5,187 nucleotides of DNA from Candidatus Dadabacteria bacterium (GTDB lineage Bacteria > Desulfobacterota_D > UBA1144 > Nemesobacterales > UBA2774). Of this stretch, positions 1 through 4,817 are shown in pieces. Where the stretch lies: assembly GCA_020027805.1 (NCBI GenBank), contig JAHKKQ010000152.1, positions 1-5,187 on the forward strand, read 5' to 3'. The position numbers and the translations under genes were made by a program. The number at the start of each line of letters is the position of its first letter. Within the stretch, counting starts at the first letter, position 1. Under the pieces are notes generated by a model. That model was not told where the DNA came from and ran no database searches. It saw only the letters and a program-made list of their open reading frames with translations.

Positions 1-1682
1 CCGGCGGCTATAAGAGCCTCGCCCATTCCGGTGAGGTGGGCAGCGCTGCCTGAATTTAAGAACGATGCCCGTGCGTATGACTCCGCCGCGGACGAGTAAT
101 CACCCAACTCCGTGAGAGCTTCCGCCCTCCCTCCCCACGCGGGCTCGGACGCGGGGTCGAGCCTTACAGCGTGGTCGAACGACACGAGCGCTTCACCGGG
201 ATGTCCCGCCCTTAAGAGTGCGTACCCTTTCCCGCGCCGCGCCGGCCCGTATCCGGGGCCCGCCTCGATGGCGCGGTCGTATGCCGCGGCGGCGTCCATA
301 TGCAGCCCCATTCCGGAGAGCGCGTCTCCCTTTCCCGTCCATGAGCGGAAGCAGGCGCGGTCGAGCTGTATCGCCCTGCCGTAGGACTTGAGCGCATCCT
401 CGAGCTTCCCCTGCCCGAGGAGCGAGTCTCCCTCTCCTCTCCACGCGTCCGTGTGCCCGGGCATTATGGCGATAGCCCGGCCGAACGCCTGAGCGGCCTC
501 TCCGTAATTCCCGGCGCCGTTGAGCGCGTCCCCTTTTCTCGTGAGCGCGTCCGGGTCGCCCGGCTCAAGCGCGAGCGCCTCTTCGTATGATTTCAATGCG
601 TCTTCGTATTTTTCCATCCCGGAATACGCGTCCCCCTTCCTCAGGAACGGGACGGGGTCGTCCGGTTTCAATTTCAGCGCGAGCTCGAAAGCGTTCGCGG
701 CGTCTCCGAATTTTCCGAGGCCGGCGAGCGAGTCTCCCTTGCTTATCCAGGCGGTGTGCGAGTAAGGGTTTATCTTGATAGCCTTGTCGAAGGAGTCGAA
801 CGCTTCGTCGTACCTGCCGAGCGAGGCGAGAGTCCTGCCTTTCTCTATCAAAGCTTCCGTGCGTGAGGGTTTTGCTTTCGCGGCCTCGTCGTATAGGGCT
901 ACGGCGTCCACGAGTCTGCCCAGCGCCGAGAGAGAACGCCCCTTCTCGTAGAGGGCGTCCGCGTAAGCCGGGTTCAGCCTGAGCGCCCTGTCGTAGGCCT
1001 CAATGGCGTCCGTGTGCTTGCCGAGCTCCGCGAATGCGAGGCCCCTGCTGTACCAGTCGTTTTCGTAGTCGGGTTTGATGCTTATCGCGCGGTCGAAAGC
1101 CTCGATCGCGGCGTAGTAGTTGCCGAGCATGGAGAGCGCCTTCCCTTTCCTCCTCCAGGAATGATGAAATTCCGGGTCGAGAGCGTTCGCCCTGTCGTAT
1201 GAATCCACCGCGCCCTCGTGCATGCCCGCCGTATAGAGCGCGTCACCTTGCCCAATCCAGGCCGCGTGTGACCCGGGCTCGACCTTGACCGCCTCCCCGT
1301 ATGCCGACGCAGCTTCCGTGTGCCTCCCGAGCGCAGTGAGGATGTTGCCCTTTCCTATCCACGCCATGTGGAAATCGAATTCGAACTTGTCCTGTTTCTC
1401 GGCGGATTCCCCGGATTCGGCGTGCTTCAGCATGTAGTAGGGGATAAAGCCGTTGCCTTCGACCGCCTTCAGGTGCTCGGGCTTGAGTTTAAGCGCCTCG
1501 TCGTAGGCGGCGAGGGCCTCGGCGTATTTATCCATGGAGGCGAGCACGTTCCCTTTCCCTATCCACGCCGAATAGTAATCGGGCCTGAGCTTTATGGCTT
1601 TCTCGTACGCCATGAGCGCGCCCGGGAAATCGCGGTGCACGGAGAGGGCGTTCCCCTTTTTGTGCCGGTCCTCCGCCGTGGC
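1..1682 (-). repeat. 102-bp periodic coding repeat (TPR units 1 to 17)
   Basis: The DNA from residue 22 onward is an unbroken 102-bp period, one 34-codon TPR unit per period, for sixteen full units plus a partial one. Units differ substantially at the nucleotide level, while G, A, Y, A and P at the TPR consensus positions recur. This points to old duplication with divergence rather than recent tandem expansion. Confidence 0.85.
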
Positions 1683-1745
1683 GGGGGGGCCGGCCTTCCA
1701 GCCGAATATGGCGAAGGGTGTATGAAGCGATGTTTTAATGTCCAT
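1..1745 (-). CDS. Large TPR-repeat protein, N-terminal 581 residues (3' end beyond the window)
   Basis: The reading frame is open from ATG 1745 to the left edge with no stop. After a 21-residue leader (MDIKTSLHTPFAIFGWKAGPP) come sixteen consecutive 34-residue units (residues 22-565) and 16 residues of a seventeenth, with no insertions between them. Units follow the TPR pattern AW..KG.AL..LG.Y.EA..AYD.A..L.P, for example AWIGKGNVL, DKYAEALAAYDEAL and LKP in unit 2. The exception is unit 3 (residues 90-123), which keeps its length but has lost most consensus positions. There is no signal peptide or membrane segment, so a cytoplasmic scaffold role is likely. TPR arrays form superhelices that bind proteins or peptides, but the partner cannot be told from sequence. 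Any C-terminal effector domain lies outside the window. The ATG was chosen because repeats begin soon after it; GGACGGG lies about 15 nt upstream, too far for a good ribosome site. The TPR call is very sure, the cellular role unknown. Confidence 0.93.
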   Translation of the reverse strand, partial: MDIKTSLHTPFAIFGWKAGPPATAEDRHKKGNALSVHRDFPGALMAYEKAIKLRPDYYSAWIGKGNVLASMDKYAEALAAYDEALKLKPEHLKAVEGNGFIPYYMLKHAESGESAEKQDKFEFDFHMAWIGKGNILTALGRHTEAASAYGEAVKVEPGSHAAWIGQGDALYTAGMHEGAVDSYDRANALDPEFHHSWRRKGKALSMLGNYYAAIEAFDRAISIKPDYENDWYSRGLAFAELGKHTDAIEAYDRALRLNPAYADALYEKGRSLSALGRLVDAVALYDEAAKAKPSRTEALIEKGRTLASLGRYDEAFDSFDKAIKINPYSHTAWISKGDSLAGLGKFGDAANAFELALKLKPDDPVPFLRKGDAYSGMEKYEDALKSYEEALALEPGDPDALTRKGDALNGAGNYGEAAQAFGRAIAIMPGHTDAWRGEGDSLLGQGKLEDALKSYGRAIQLDRACFRSWTGKGDALSGMGLHMDAAAAYDRAIEAGPGYGPARRGKGYALLRAGHPGEALVSFDHAVRLDPASEPAWGGRAEALTELGDYSSAAESYARASFLNSGSAAHLTGMGEALIAA

Positions 1746-1778
1746 ATATGGTTTTGCCGCCCGTCCGGTATACAAAAA

Positions 1779-1805
1779 AGAATATTTTACAGCAATTTGT
1801 GTAAA
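1779..1805 (-). promoter_or_regulatory. Weak candidate promoter of the TPR gene
   Basis: Read on the minus strand, TTTACA (1805-1800) is followed 15 nt later by TATTCT (1784-1779). The spacing is shorter than the usual 17 nt, so this is only a possible sigma-70-type promoter. It would give a leader of roughly 25 nt before the ATG at 1745. Other AT-rich hexamers nearby could serve instead. Confidence 0.2.
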
Positions 1806-1914
1806 TAACCATCCGCCGTGGAGCGGGAAGAGGGGGCAGGAGGGCGGGGATTTTTGCGCAGAGTATATTCTAAGGCTGCCATAGGCCGCACGATGAAACC
1901 CATGAAATGCAGGA

Positions 1915-1936
1915 GAGGAACGGCTTCCAGCCGCGA
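1915..1936. repeat. REP-like hairpin (GGAACGGCTTCCAGCCGCGA)
   Basis: The stretch contains CGGCT (1921-1925) and AGCCG (1929-1933) around a 3-nt loop, with GAGGAA before and CGA after. It closely resembles the GGAGCGGCTTC(C)AGCCGCGA intergenic palindromes found in many copies in various proteobacterial genomes. That resemblance is from memory. Only one copy is present here, so repeat status in this genome is inferred. Confidence 0.45.
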
Positions 1937-1938
1937 TA

Positions 1939-1951
1939 CACACGTAGTGTG
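1939..1951 (+). repeat. CACACGTAGTGTG hairpin, copy A
   Basis: CACAC and GTGTG pair around a GTA loop. The same 13 bases occur at 3539-3551 in the same direction and at 3828-3840 in the opposite direction. Copy A is followed by GTCTTTCGAAAAGAC (1952-1966), itself a 6-bp inverted repeat. Copy B is followed by the related GTTCTATGAAAAGAC, so the shared unit extends past the hairpin. Confidence 0.75.
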
Positions 1952-1998
1952 GTCTTTCGAAAAGACAAAAGAAAGGTGAAAGGCTGTTTTTTTTAATT

Positions 1999-2022
1999 CT
2001 TCTTTTCCTTGATGAAAAGAAG
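1999..2022. repeat. 9-bp perfect inverted repeat inside the insert of composite copy A
   Basis: CTTCTTTTC (1999-2007) and GAAAAGAAG (2014-2022) are exact reverse complements separated by six bases. A run of eight T lies upstream at 1987-1994. Because the T run precedes the hairpin on the plus strand and becomes A on the minus strand, this does not work as an intrinsic terminator in either direction. It lies in the 71-bp stretch that copy B lacks. Confidence 0.6.
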
Positions 2023-2037
2023 CAAAAATCATCCGAC

Positions 2038-2085
2038 TACATAATTTGCTAAAAATATCATATTAAGGCTAAAATCTTTCAATTC
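2038..2085 (+). repeat. 48-bp dispersed repeat, copy A
   Basis: The segment beginning TACATAATTTGCTAAAAAT and ending CTTTCAATTC matches 3568-3615 at 46 of 48 positions; the differences are A/C at 2057 and A/T at 2074. It is markedly AT-richer than the genes. Read on the minus strand, both copies are open and spell ELK.FSLNM.FLANYV. Both base differences change the amino acid, so there is no sign of selection for a peptide. Confidence 0.85.
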
Positions 2086-2134
2086 TTCCCACACCCCTGA
2101 AAGATTTTCACGCCTCAATATTCTATTTTCTATA

Positions 2135-2150
2135 CGCAAATTCTGTAATG
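2135..2150 (+). repeat. 16-bp dispersed repeat CGCAAATTCTGTAATG, copy 1
   Basis: The 16 bases are identical to 4735-4750 in the same orientation. The following bases are similar but diverged (CGGCAAAA here, CGGGAAAA there, both running into an A-rich stretch and then CTGGA). The two are probably remnants of a longer intergenic repeat family. Confidence 0.6.
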
Positions 2151-2338
2151 TCGGCAAAACAAAAACCTTTGCTGGAGCGAGGCGCGTTGACTGCGGGCGC
2201 TGGCCCACCGCCGTCAGCTCTGTCAATGCTGAGGGAAAGACAAAACGCGTATCGGCGCATCGATAAAAGCTGTATCTACATAATACGAAATTACCCGAAA
2301 AATAATCCGTGCTTAATACGTCCTTAACAGTCTTCAGC

Positions 2339-2344
2339 TATCCT
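2339..2344 (+). promoter_or_regulatory. Candidate -10 box (TATCCT) of the 125-residue gene
   Basis: TATCCT ends 7 nt before the ATG at 2352, which would put the transcription start at or next to the start codon. No good -35 hexamer is visible 16-18 nt upstream, and no Shine-Dalgarno sequence lies between the box and the ATG. A leaderless transcript would fit, but the evidence is positional only. Confidence 0.3.
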
Positions 2345-2351
2345 ATCCGAT

Positions 2352-2729
2352 ATGATAGAGATAAAAAAATACACGCCGAGCGCGGGCGATCCTGCGCAAA
2401 AGGCCCGCAAGGGGCGCGGCACGGTGACGTTCTACTGTGTCCTTCACATCGACAGGTTCTCCAACAGGATCCTCACTGCCGTGTTTTCCGAGAGGAAAAA
2501 GGCCGAGGCCTTCAGGAACCAGTCTCCGAGGAAGCTCCACATAGAGCCCGAGGAGGTATCCGGTTATTCGGGGAGCGACATGCTCTGGTGCTCGAACGAA
2601 TTGGGCCCGGGGGACGTGCTCTCGTTCGTGAACCTGCATTCCTCGTACGACGCGGCCCTCGCGTCATCGGGGAACGGAAAGCCGAACGCGCTTAAGATAC
2701 GGGACAGGGGCAGGGTCTACAGCAGCTGA
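2352..2729 (+). CDS. Uncharacterised 125-residue protein
   Basis: I do not recognise this protein. It reads MIEIKKYTPSAG at the start, then a stretch that looks like an alpha/beta core (VTFYCVLHIDRFSNRIL, then AVFSERKKAEAFRN, residues about 25-57), and ends RDRGRVYSS. The strand-then-helix pattern with an aromatic start and a KAEAF helix recalls small DUF proteins that track an input and increment, but that is a loose impression. There is no signal peptide, membrane segment or metal motif; single Cys residues occur near 29 and 80. Codon use matches the neighbouring genes, with many CTC, AGG and ATA codons, which supports real coding. The sulfotransferase starts 95 bp downstream in the same direction. 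An alternative start is GTG 2424, preceded by AAGGGG at 9-nt spacing, which would remove 24 residues. Confidence 0.68.
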   Translation: MIEIKKYTPSAGDPAQKARKGRGTVTFYCVLHIDRFSNRILTAVFSERKKAEAFRNQSPRKLHIEPEEVSGYSGSDMLWCSNELGPGDVLSFVNLHSSYDAALASSGNGKPNALKIRDRGRVYSS

Positions 2730-2781
2730 GTCAGGGCGGGGACAGCCGTAAGGCCGCAAGCCCGGAACGGTAGACGCCGGT

Positions 2782-2809
2782 TTGCCCGCGTACTTCCCCG
2801 TGGTAGAAT
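2782..2809 (+). promoter_or_regulatory. Candidate extended -10 promoter of the sulfotransferase gene
   Basis: TTGCCC (2782-2787) and TAGAAT (2804-2809) are separated by 16 nt, and TG precedes the -10 box at 2801-2802, giving an extended -10. Transcription would begin near 2816, leaving only about 9 nt before the ATG at 2825. This suggests the sulfotransferase can be transcribed separately from the gene upstream. Confidence 0.42.
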
Positions 2810-2824
2810 TTCCATGGGCGATAT

Positions 2825-3523
2825 ATGGTACTTTCCCATAAGTACAAGTTCATATTCATAAAGACGCGCAAGACCGCGGGGTCGAGCATACAGATATACC
2901 TCTCGCACCTGTGCGGTGAGAGGGATATACTCTCGCCGATAGACAGGCCGGAGCAGCCGTACACGCCCCGTAATTTCAGGGGGCTCTTCAACCCGCTGCC
3001 CGAGCTCGCCGGGAGGAAGAACCTCCCCCAGGCGCTCAGGACCCTCGGGCGCTTCTTCACGCTCAAGAAATTCCAGAGCCACATCAAGGCGCGCGAGGTG
3101 AGGGACAGGATTCCGCGCGAAATATGGGACAGCTACTTCAAATTCACCGTCGAGAGGAACCCGTGGGACAAGGCGTTATCCCACTATCATTTCGTGAGGC
3201 AGCGCTACAAGAAATACGACGAGAATATATCGTTCGAGAAATACCTGGAAGTCGCCGACCTCCCGTACAACTATACGAAGTACACGGGCCCCGATGGCAA
3301 AATAATCGTCGACCGGGTGCTCAGGTACGAGAACCTGAACGAGGAGCTGGCCGACGTGTTCGGGATGCTCGGCGTGCCGTTCGGGGGCTCGCTCGGGGCG
3401 ACGGAGAAATCGCACTACAGGCAGGACCGGCGGCCCTACAGGGAAGTCTATACCCCCGCCTGGAGGGAGGCGGTCGGGAAGCTCTTCAGCCCGGAGATAG
3501 AATTGCTGGGGTATGAGTTTTGA
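2825..3523 (+). CDS. Sulfotransferase family protein (Sulfotransfer_2-like), 232 residues
   Basis: The protein should transfer a sulfuryl group from PAPS to a hydroxyl, probably on a carbohydrate or other surface or secondary metabolite; the acceptor cannot be read from sequence. The 5'-phosphosulfate loop is KTRKTAGSS (residues 13-21), directly after the first strand YKFIFI. The 3'-phosphate motif is FTVERNPWDKALSHY, with Arg111 and Ser119 at the expected eight-residue spacing. His86 in QSHIKAREV sits where this family often has its catalytic base, by analogy only. The C-terminus (YREVYTPAWREAV, then LFSPEIELLGYEF) is the usual end of these proteins, so the gene appears complete at a normal length. 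There is no signal peptide or membrane anchor, as is common for bacterial members. No Shine-Dalgarno sequence precedes the ATG. It follows the unknown 125-residue gene and converges on a methyltransferase gene. Confidence 0.9.
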   Translation: MVLSHKYKFIFIKTRKTAGSSIQIYLSHLCGERDILSPIDRPEQPYTPRNFRGLFNPLPELAGRKNLPQALRTLGRFFTLKKFQSHIKAREVRDRIPREIWDSYFKFTVERNPWDKALSHYHFVRQRYKKYDENISFEKYLEVADLPYNYTKYTGPDGKIIVDRVLRYENLNEELADVFGMLGVPFGGSLGATEKSHYRQDRRPYREVYTPAWREAVGKLFSPEIELLGYEF

Positions 3524-3538
3524 GTGGGAATTGAATTG

Positions 3539-3551
3539 CACACGTAGTGTG
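3539..3551 (+). repeat. CACACGTAGTGTG hairpin, copy B, after the sulfotransferase stop
   Basis: This is the same 13-mer as copy A, starting 15 nt after the sulfotransferase stop codon. On the plus strand it is followed by TTCTATG, not a T run, so it would at most be a weak terminator or an mRNA 3'-end stabiliser. It is followed directly by GAAAAGAC, TG and the second 48-bp repeat. Confidence 0.7.
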
Positions 3552-3567
3552 TTCTATGAAAAGACTG

Positions 3568-3615
3568 TACATAATTTGCTAAAAATCTCATATTAAGGCT
3601 AAATTCTTTCAATTC
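3568..3615 (+). repeat. 48-bp dispersed repeat, copy B
   Basis: This copy matches 2038-2085 at 46 of 48 positions, in the same orientation. Here it sits only 2 nt after the GAAAAGAC that ends the hairpin unit, whereas in copy A a 71-nt stretch separates the two parts. Copy B is therefore the compact form of the composite element. Confidence 0.85.
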
Positions 3616-3632
3616 CACCCCAGCCCTTTTTC

Positions 3633-3787
3633 TGTCATCGCGAGGAACGGTTCTGAGCAAGTGTAAGAACCGGTCGCCCTTGGCTGATTGCACTGAAGAA
3701 AGTTATCTTTGCGCCATGCCGGATGAATACCACGACCGTGGCGATCTCGCTTTTACATGAGATTGCCGCGCTGTGCTCGCAATGACA
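3633..3787. repeat. Inverted-repeat element of the TGTCATTGCGAG type (MITE/REP-like), 155 bp
   Basis: The left end TGTCATCGCGAGG (3633-3645) and the right end GCTCGCAATGACA (3775-3787) are inverted repeats matching at 11 of 13 positions. Inside are CGGTTCT/AGAACCG (3648-3654 and 3666-3672) and a strong hairpin CGTGGCGATCTC/GAGATTGCCGCG (3737-3748 and 3759-3770, 10 of 12 paired). TGTCATTGCGAGG...GCAATCTC...GAGATTGCCGCG...CTCGCAATGACA elements are familiar non-coding repeats in many bacterial genomes. I rely on memory for that and see only one copy here. No coding capacity and no clear target-site duplication are visible. Confidence 0.72.
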
Positions 3788-3821
3788 GGTTAGGCCGGAC
3801 AGTGGAGCTGCGGAAGAATCG

Positions 3822-3841
3822 TAAAAACACACTACGTGTGT
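3822..3841 (-). terminator. Likely intrinsic terminator of the methyltransferase gene (contains hairpin copy C)
   Basis: On the minus strand ACACAC and GTGTGT pair around GTA and are followed by a run of T (GTGTGTTTTTAC), starting about 10 nt after the TAA stop. This is the 13-mer hairpin in inverted orientation (3828-3840), with its stem lengthened to 6 bp. The stem is short, so efficiency may be modest. Confidence 0.5.
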
Positions 3842-3851
3842 GCCCGCCATT

Positions 3852-4550
3852 TTATATATCCGCCTTTTCCGAAACATAGGCGCTGAAGAGGAGCGATTTC
3901 CAGAAGAGGCGAGGGTTAGTGAACTCCGCCCTTGCGAGCAGATCAAGAGTTTCTTCGTGCGAAAGTATGTCGAGGTCGTGGCGCGTGTGCCCCAGCGTCT
4001 CGTCCGCGTCCTTCTTCTCTCTCGTCGTGAGCATGTAATTCTCCCAGGCCGTCGCGAACGTTTCGAATTCGTAAGATTCCCTGTCGCACGTGATGTCGGC
4101 CGTTATGAGTATGCCGTCCGGCCTGAGCCTGGAATTTACCCCCCTCAGGAAATCGAGCTTCTCAGCGTATGGTATGAAGTGCATTATCAGCAGGGCGGTA
4201 GCCGCGTCGAACGGGTCCTGGAGCACGTCGTCGATGGTGCCTTGTATCAGCTCGACCCTGTCCCCGAGGCTGTGCCTCTTAATCTTTTCCGAGGCCGTCT
4301 TTATCATGTTCTCCGCGATGTCGAACCCGGTCACGCGCCAGCCGGGGTTCCTGAGCGCCGCGGCTACGGTCTCGTTCCCCGTGCCTACACCCGCAATAAG
4401 CAGGAACGCGTCCTCGGGCAGCGAGGTTTCGAGCAGGTGGAGCGCGTTCGTATGGAGCGCCTCGTATCCGGGGATTATCTTGAGGATATCCGCGTCGTAA
4501 ACGGCCGCCCTTTCGTTGAAACGCTTAACGGGGTCGAATTTATCCTGCAT
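3852..4550 (-). CDS. Class I SAM-dependent methyltransferase, 232 residues
   Basis: The protein should move a methyl group from S-adenosylmethionine to an unknown acceptor. It has the Rossmann-like fold landmarks in order: an N-terminal helix region (FNERAAVYDADI, then IPGYEALH, residues 11-33); motif I LLIAGVGTGNE (50-60), with the GxGxG loop but AGVG instead of the more usual DLGCG; the ribose-binding acid Asp77 in GFDIAENMI; GTIDD (104-108); the motif IV strand DAATALLIMHFI (115-126); and LRPDGILITADI (142-153). Length is normal for a free-standing enzyme with one domain. The YD..I...IPGY.. N-terminus resembles CmoA-type and related small-molecule methyltransferases, but I would not assign a substrate. 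It has no Shine-Dalgarno sequence; a -10-like box lies 8 nt upstream. It converges with the sulfotransferase and is 320 bp from the partial methyltransferase gene upstream, so it is probably transcribed alone. Confidence 0.9.
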   Translation of the reverse strand: MQDKFDPVKRFNERAAVYDADILKIIPGYEALHTNALHLLETSLPEDAFLLIAGVGTGNETVAAALRNPGWRVTGFDIAENMIKTASEKIKRHSLGDRVELIQGTIDDVLQDPFDAATALLIMHFIPYAEKLDFLRGVNSRLRPDGILITADITCDRESYEFETFATAWENYMLTTREKKDADETLGHTRHDLDILSHEETLDLLARAEFTNPRLFWKSLLFSAYVSEKADI

Positions 4551-4558
4551 GAGACAAT

Positions 4559-4586
4559 AGTGTAATTGATAATATGAGGAGGGGAA
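4559..4586 (-). promoter_or_regulatory. Weak candidate promoter of the methyltransferase gene
   Basis: On the minus strand TACACT (4564-4559) ends 8 nt before the ATG at 4550, with a poor -35 match TTCCCC (4586-4581) at 16-nt spacing. Transcription would then start at about the start codon. Only the -10 position is persuasive. Confidence 0.28.
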
Positions 4587-4612
4587 GAGGGGGAGAGAGG
4601 AGGGTGATATGC

Positions 4613-4665
4613 GTCCTTCGATCCTTCGACTTCGCTCAGGACAGGCTCCTGCTCAGGACGAACGG
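4613..4665. repeat. TCCTTCGACTTCGCTCAGGAC-type intergenic repeat
   Basis: TCCTTCGA is repeated in tandem at 4614-4629, GCTCAGGAC occurs twice (4634-4642 and 4651-4659), and GTCCT/AGGAC pairs form inverted arms. It ends with GACGAACGGGC. The CCTTCGAC..GCTCAGGAC..GAACGG pattern matches a palindromic repeat family seen in many environmental bacterial genomes, from memory. It has no coding potential. Confidence 0.6.
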
Positions 4666-4718
4666 GCTGGGCTTCTTTTGTTGACGGCGCAGAGGAGGAA
4701 CTTGGAGTTCGTACGCCT

Positions 4719-4734
4719 GCGGGTGCTCACCCGC
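4719..4734. repeat. Small GC hairpin GCGGGTG/CACCCGC
   Basis: Seven bases pair exactly around CT, or more realistically six around four. It lies immediately before the second copy of the 16-bp repeat and is probably part of that repeat unit. Neither strand shows a following T run. Confidence 0.4.
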
Positions 4735-4750
4735 CGCAAATTCTGTAATG
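4735..4750 (+). repeat. 16-bp dispersed repeat CGCAAATTCTGTAATG, copy 2
   Basis: These bases are identical to 2135-2150 and in the same direction, with a diverged A-rich flank ending in CTGGA in both. The bases before the repeat differ between copies, so the shared unit begins close to 4735. Confidence 0.6.
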
Positions 4751-4817
4751 CCGGGAAAAAAGAGAAAGAATTTCTGGATTGATTGGAGTGTAATGTAATG
4801 TAAATCCCCCACCCGCA

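Larger units (their letters stand above)
1746..2351. other. Divergent intergenic region, 606 bp, repeat-rich, no convincing gene
   Basis: This AT-rich spacer lies between the leftward TPR gene and the rightward 125-residue gene and must carry both promoters. From left to right it holds AT-rich DNA upstream of the TPR gene, a REP-like hairpin (1915-1936), a CACACGTAGTGTG hairpin (1939-1951), an eight-T run followed by a 9-bp inverted repeat (1987-2022), a 48-bp repeat (2038-2085) and a 16-bp repeat (2135-2150) with diverged flank. The short minus-strand frames here (1787-2032, 2029-2226) are made mostly of these repeats and I do not call them genes. I see nothing clear in 2165-2310. Confidence 0.7.
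3524..3851. other. Convergent intergenic region, 328 bp, hairpins and repeat elements
   Basis: The spacer lies between the stops of the sulfotransferase (plus) and the methyltransferase (minus). It contains hairpin copy B, the second 48-bp repeat, an inverted-repeat element of about 155 bp and inverted hairpin copy C close to the methyltransferase stop. No gene is supported: the short minus-strand frames at 3448-3693 and 3635-3946 are composed of these repeats. Confidence 0.7.

Noticed and set aside
1..1682. CRISPR-like or satellite periodicity
   Set aside because: The 102-bp period is fully explained by 34-residue TPR units in an open frame; there are no identical short repeats with unique spacers.
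1320..1808. Plus-strand open frame of 162 codons opposite the TPR gene
   Set aside because: It is the antisense shadow of the 102-bp TPR repeats.
1987..2022. Intrinsic terminator from the T run and 9-bp inverted repeat
   Set aside because: The T run lies before the hairpin on the plus strand and reads as A after it on the minus strand, so neither direction has the stem-then-T order.
1787..2226. Two short minus-strand frames in the divergent spacer
   Set aside because: Their sequence comes largely from dispersed repeats. The shared ELK.FSLNM.FLANYV peptide differs between repeat copies only by amino-acid-changing bases, giving no sign of selection for a protein.
3448..3946. Small genes in the convergent spacer on the minus strand
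   Set aside because: The frames consist of the 48-bp repeat, the TGTCATTGCGAG element and gene ends, with no start signal or domain.
3840..4565. Plus-strand open frame of 241 codons opposite the methyltransferase
   Set aside because: It is antisense to a gene with clear methyltransferase motifs, its product is a low-complexity Arg/Val/Glu-rich sequence, and it has no recognisable domain.
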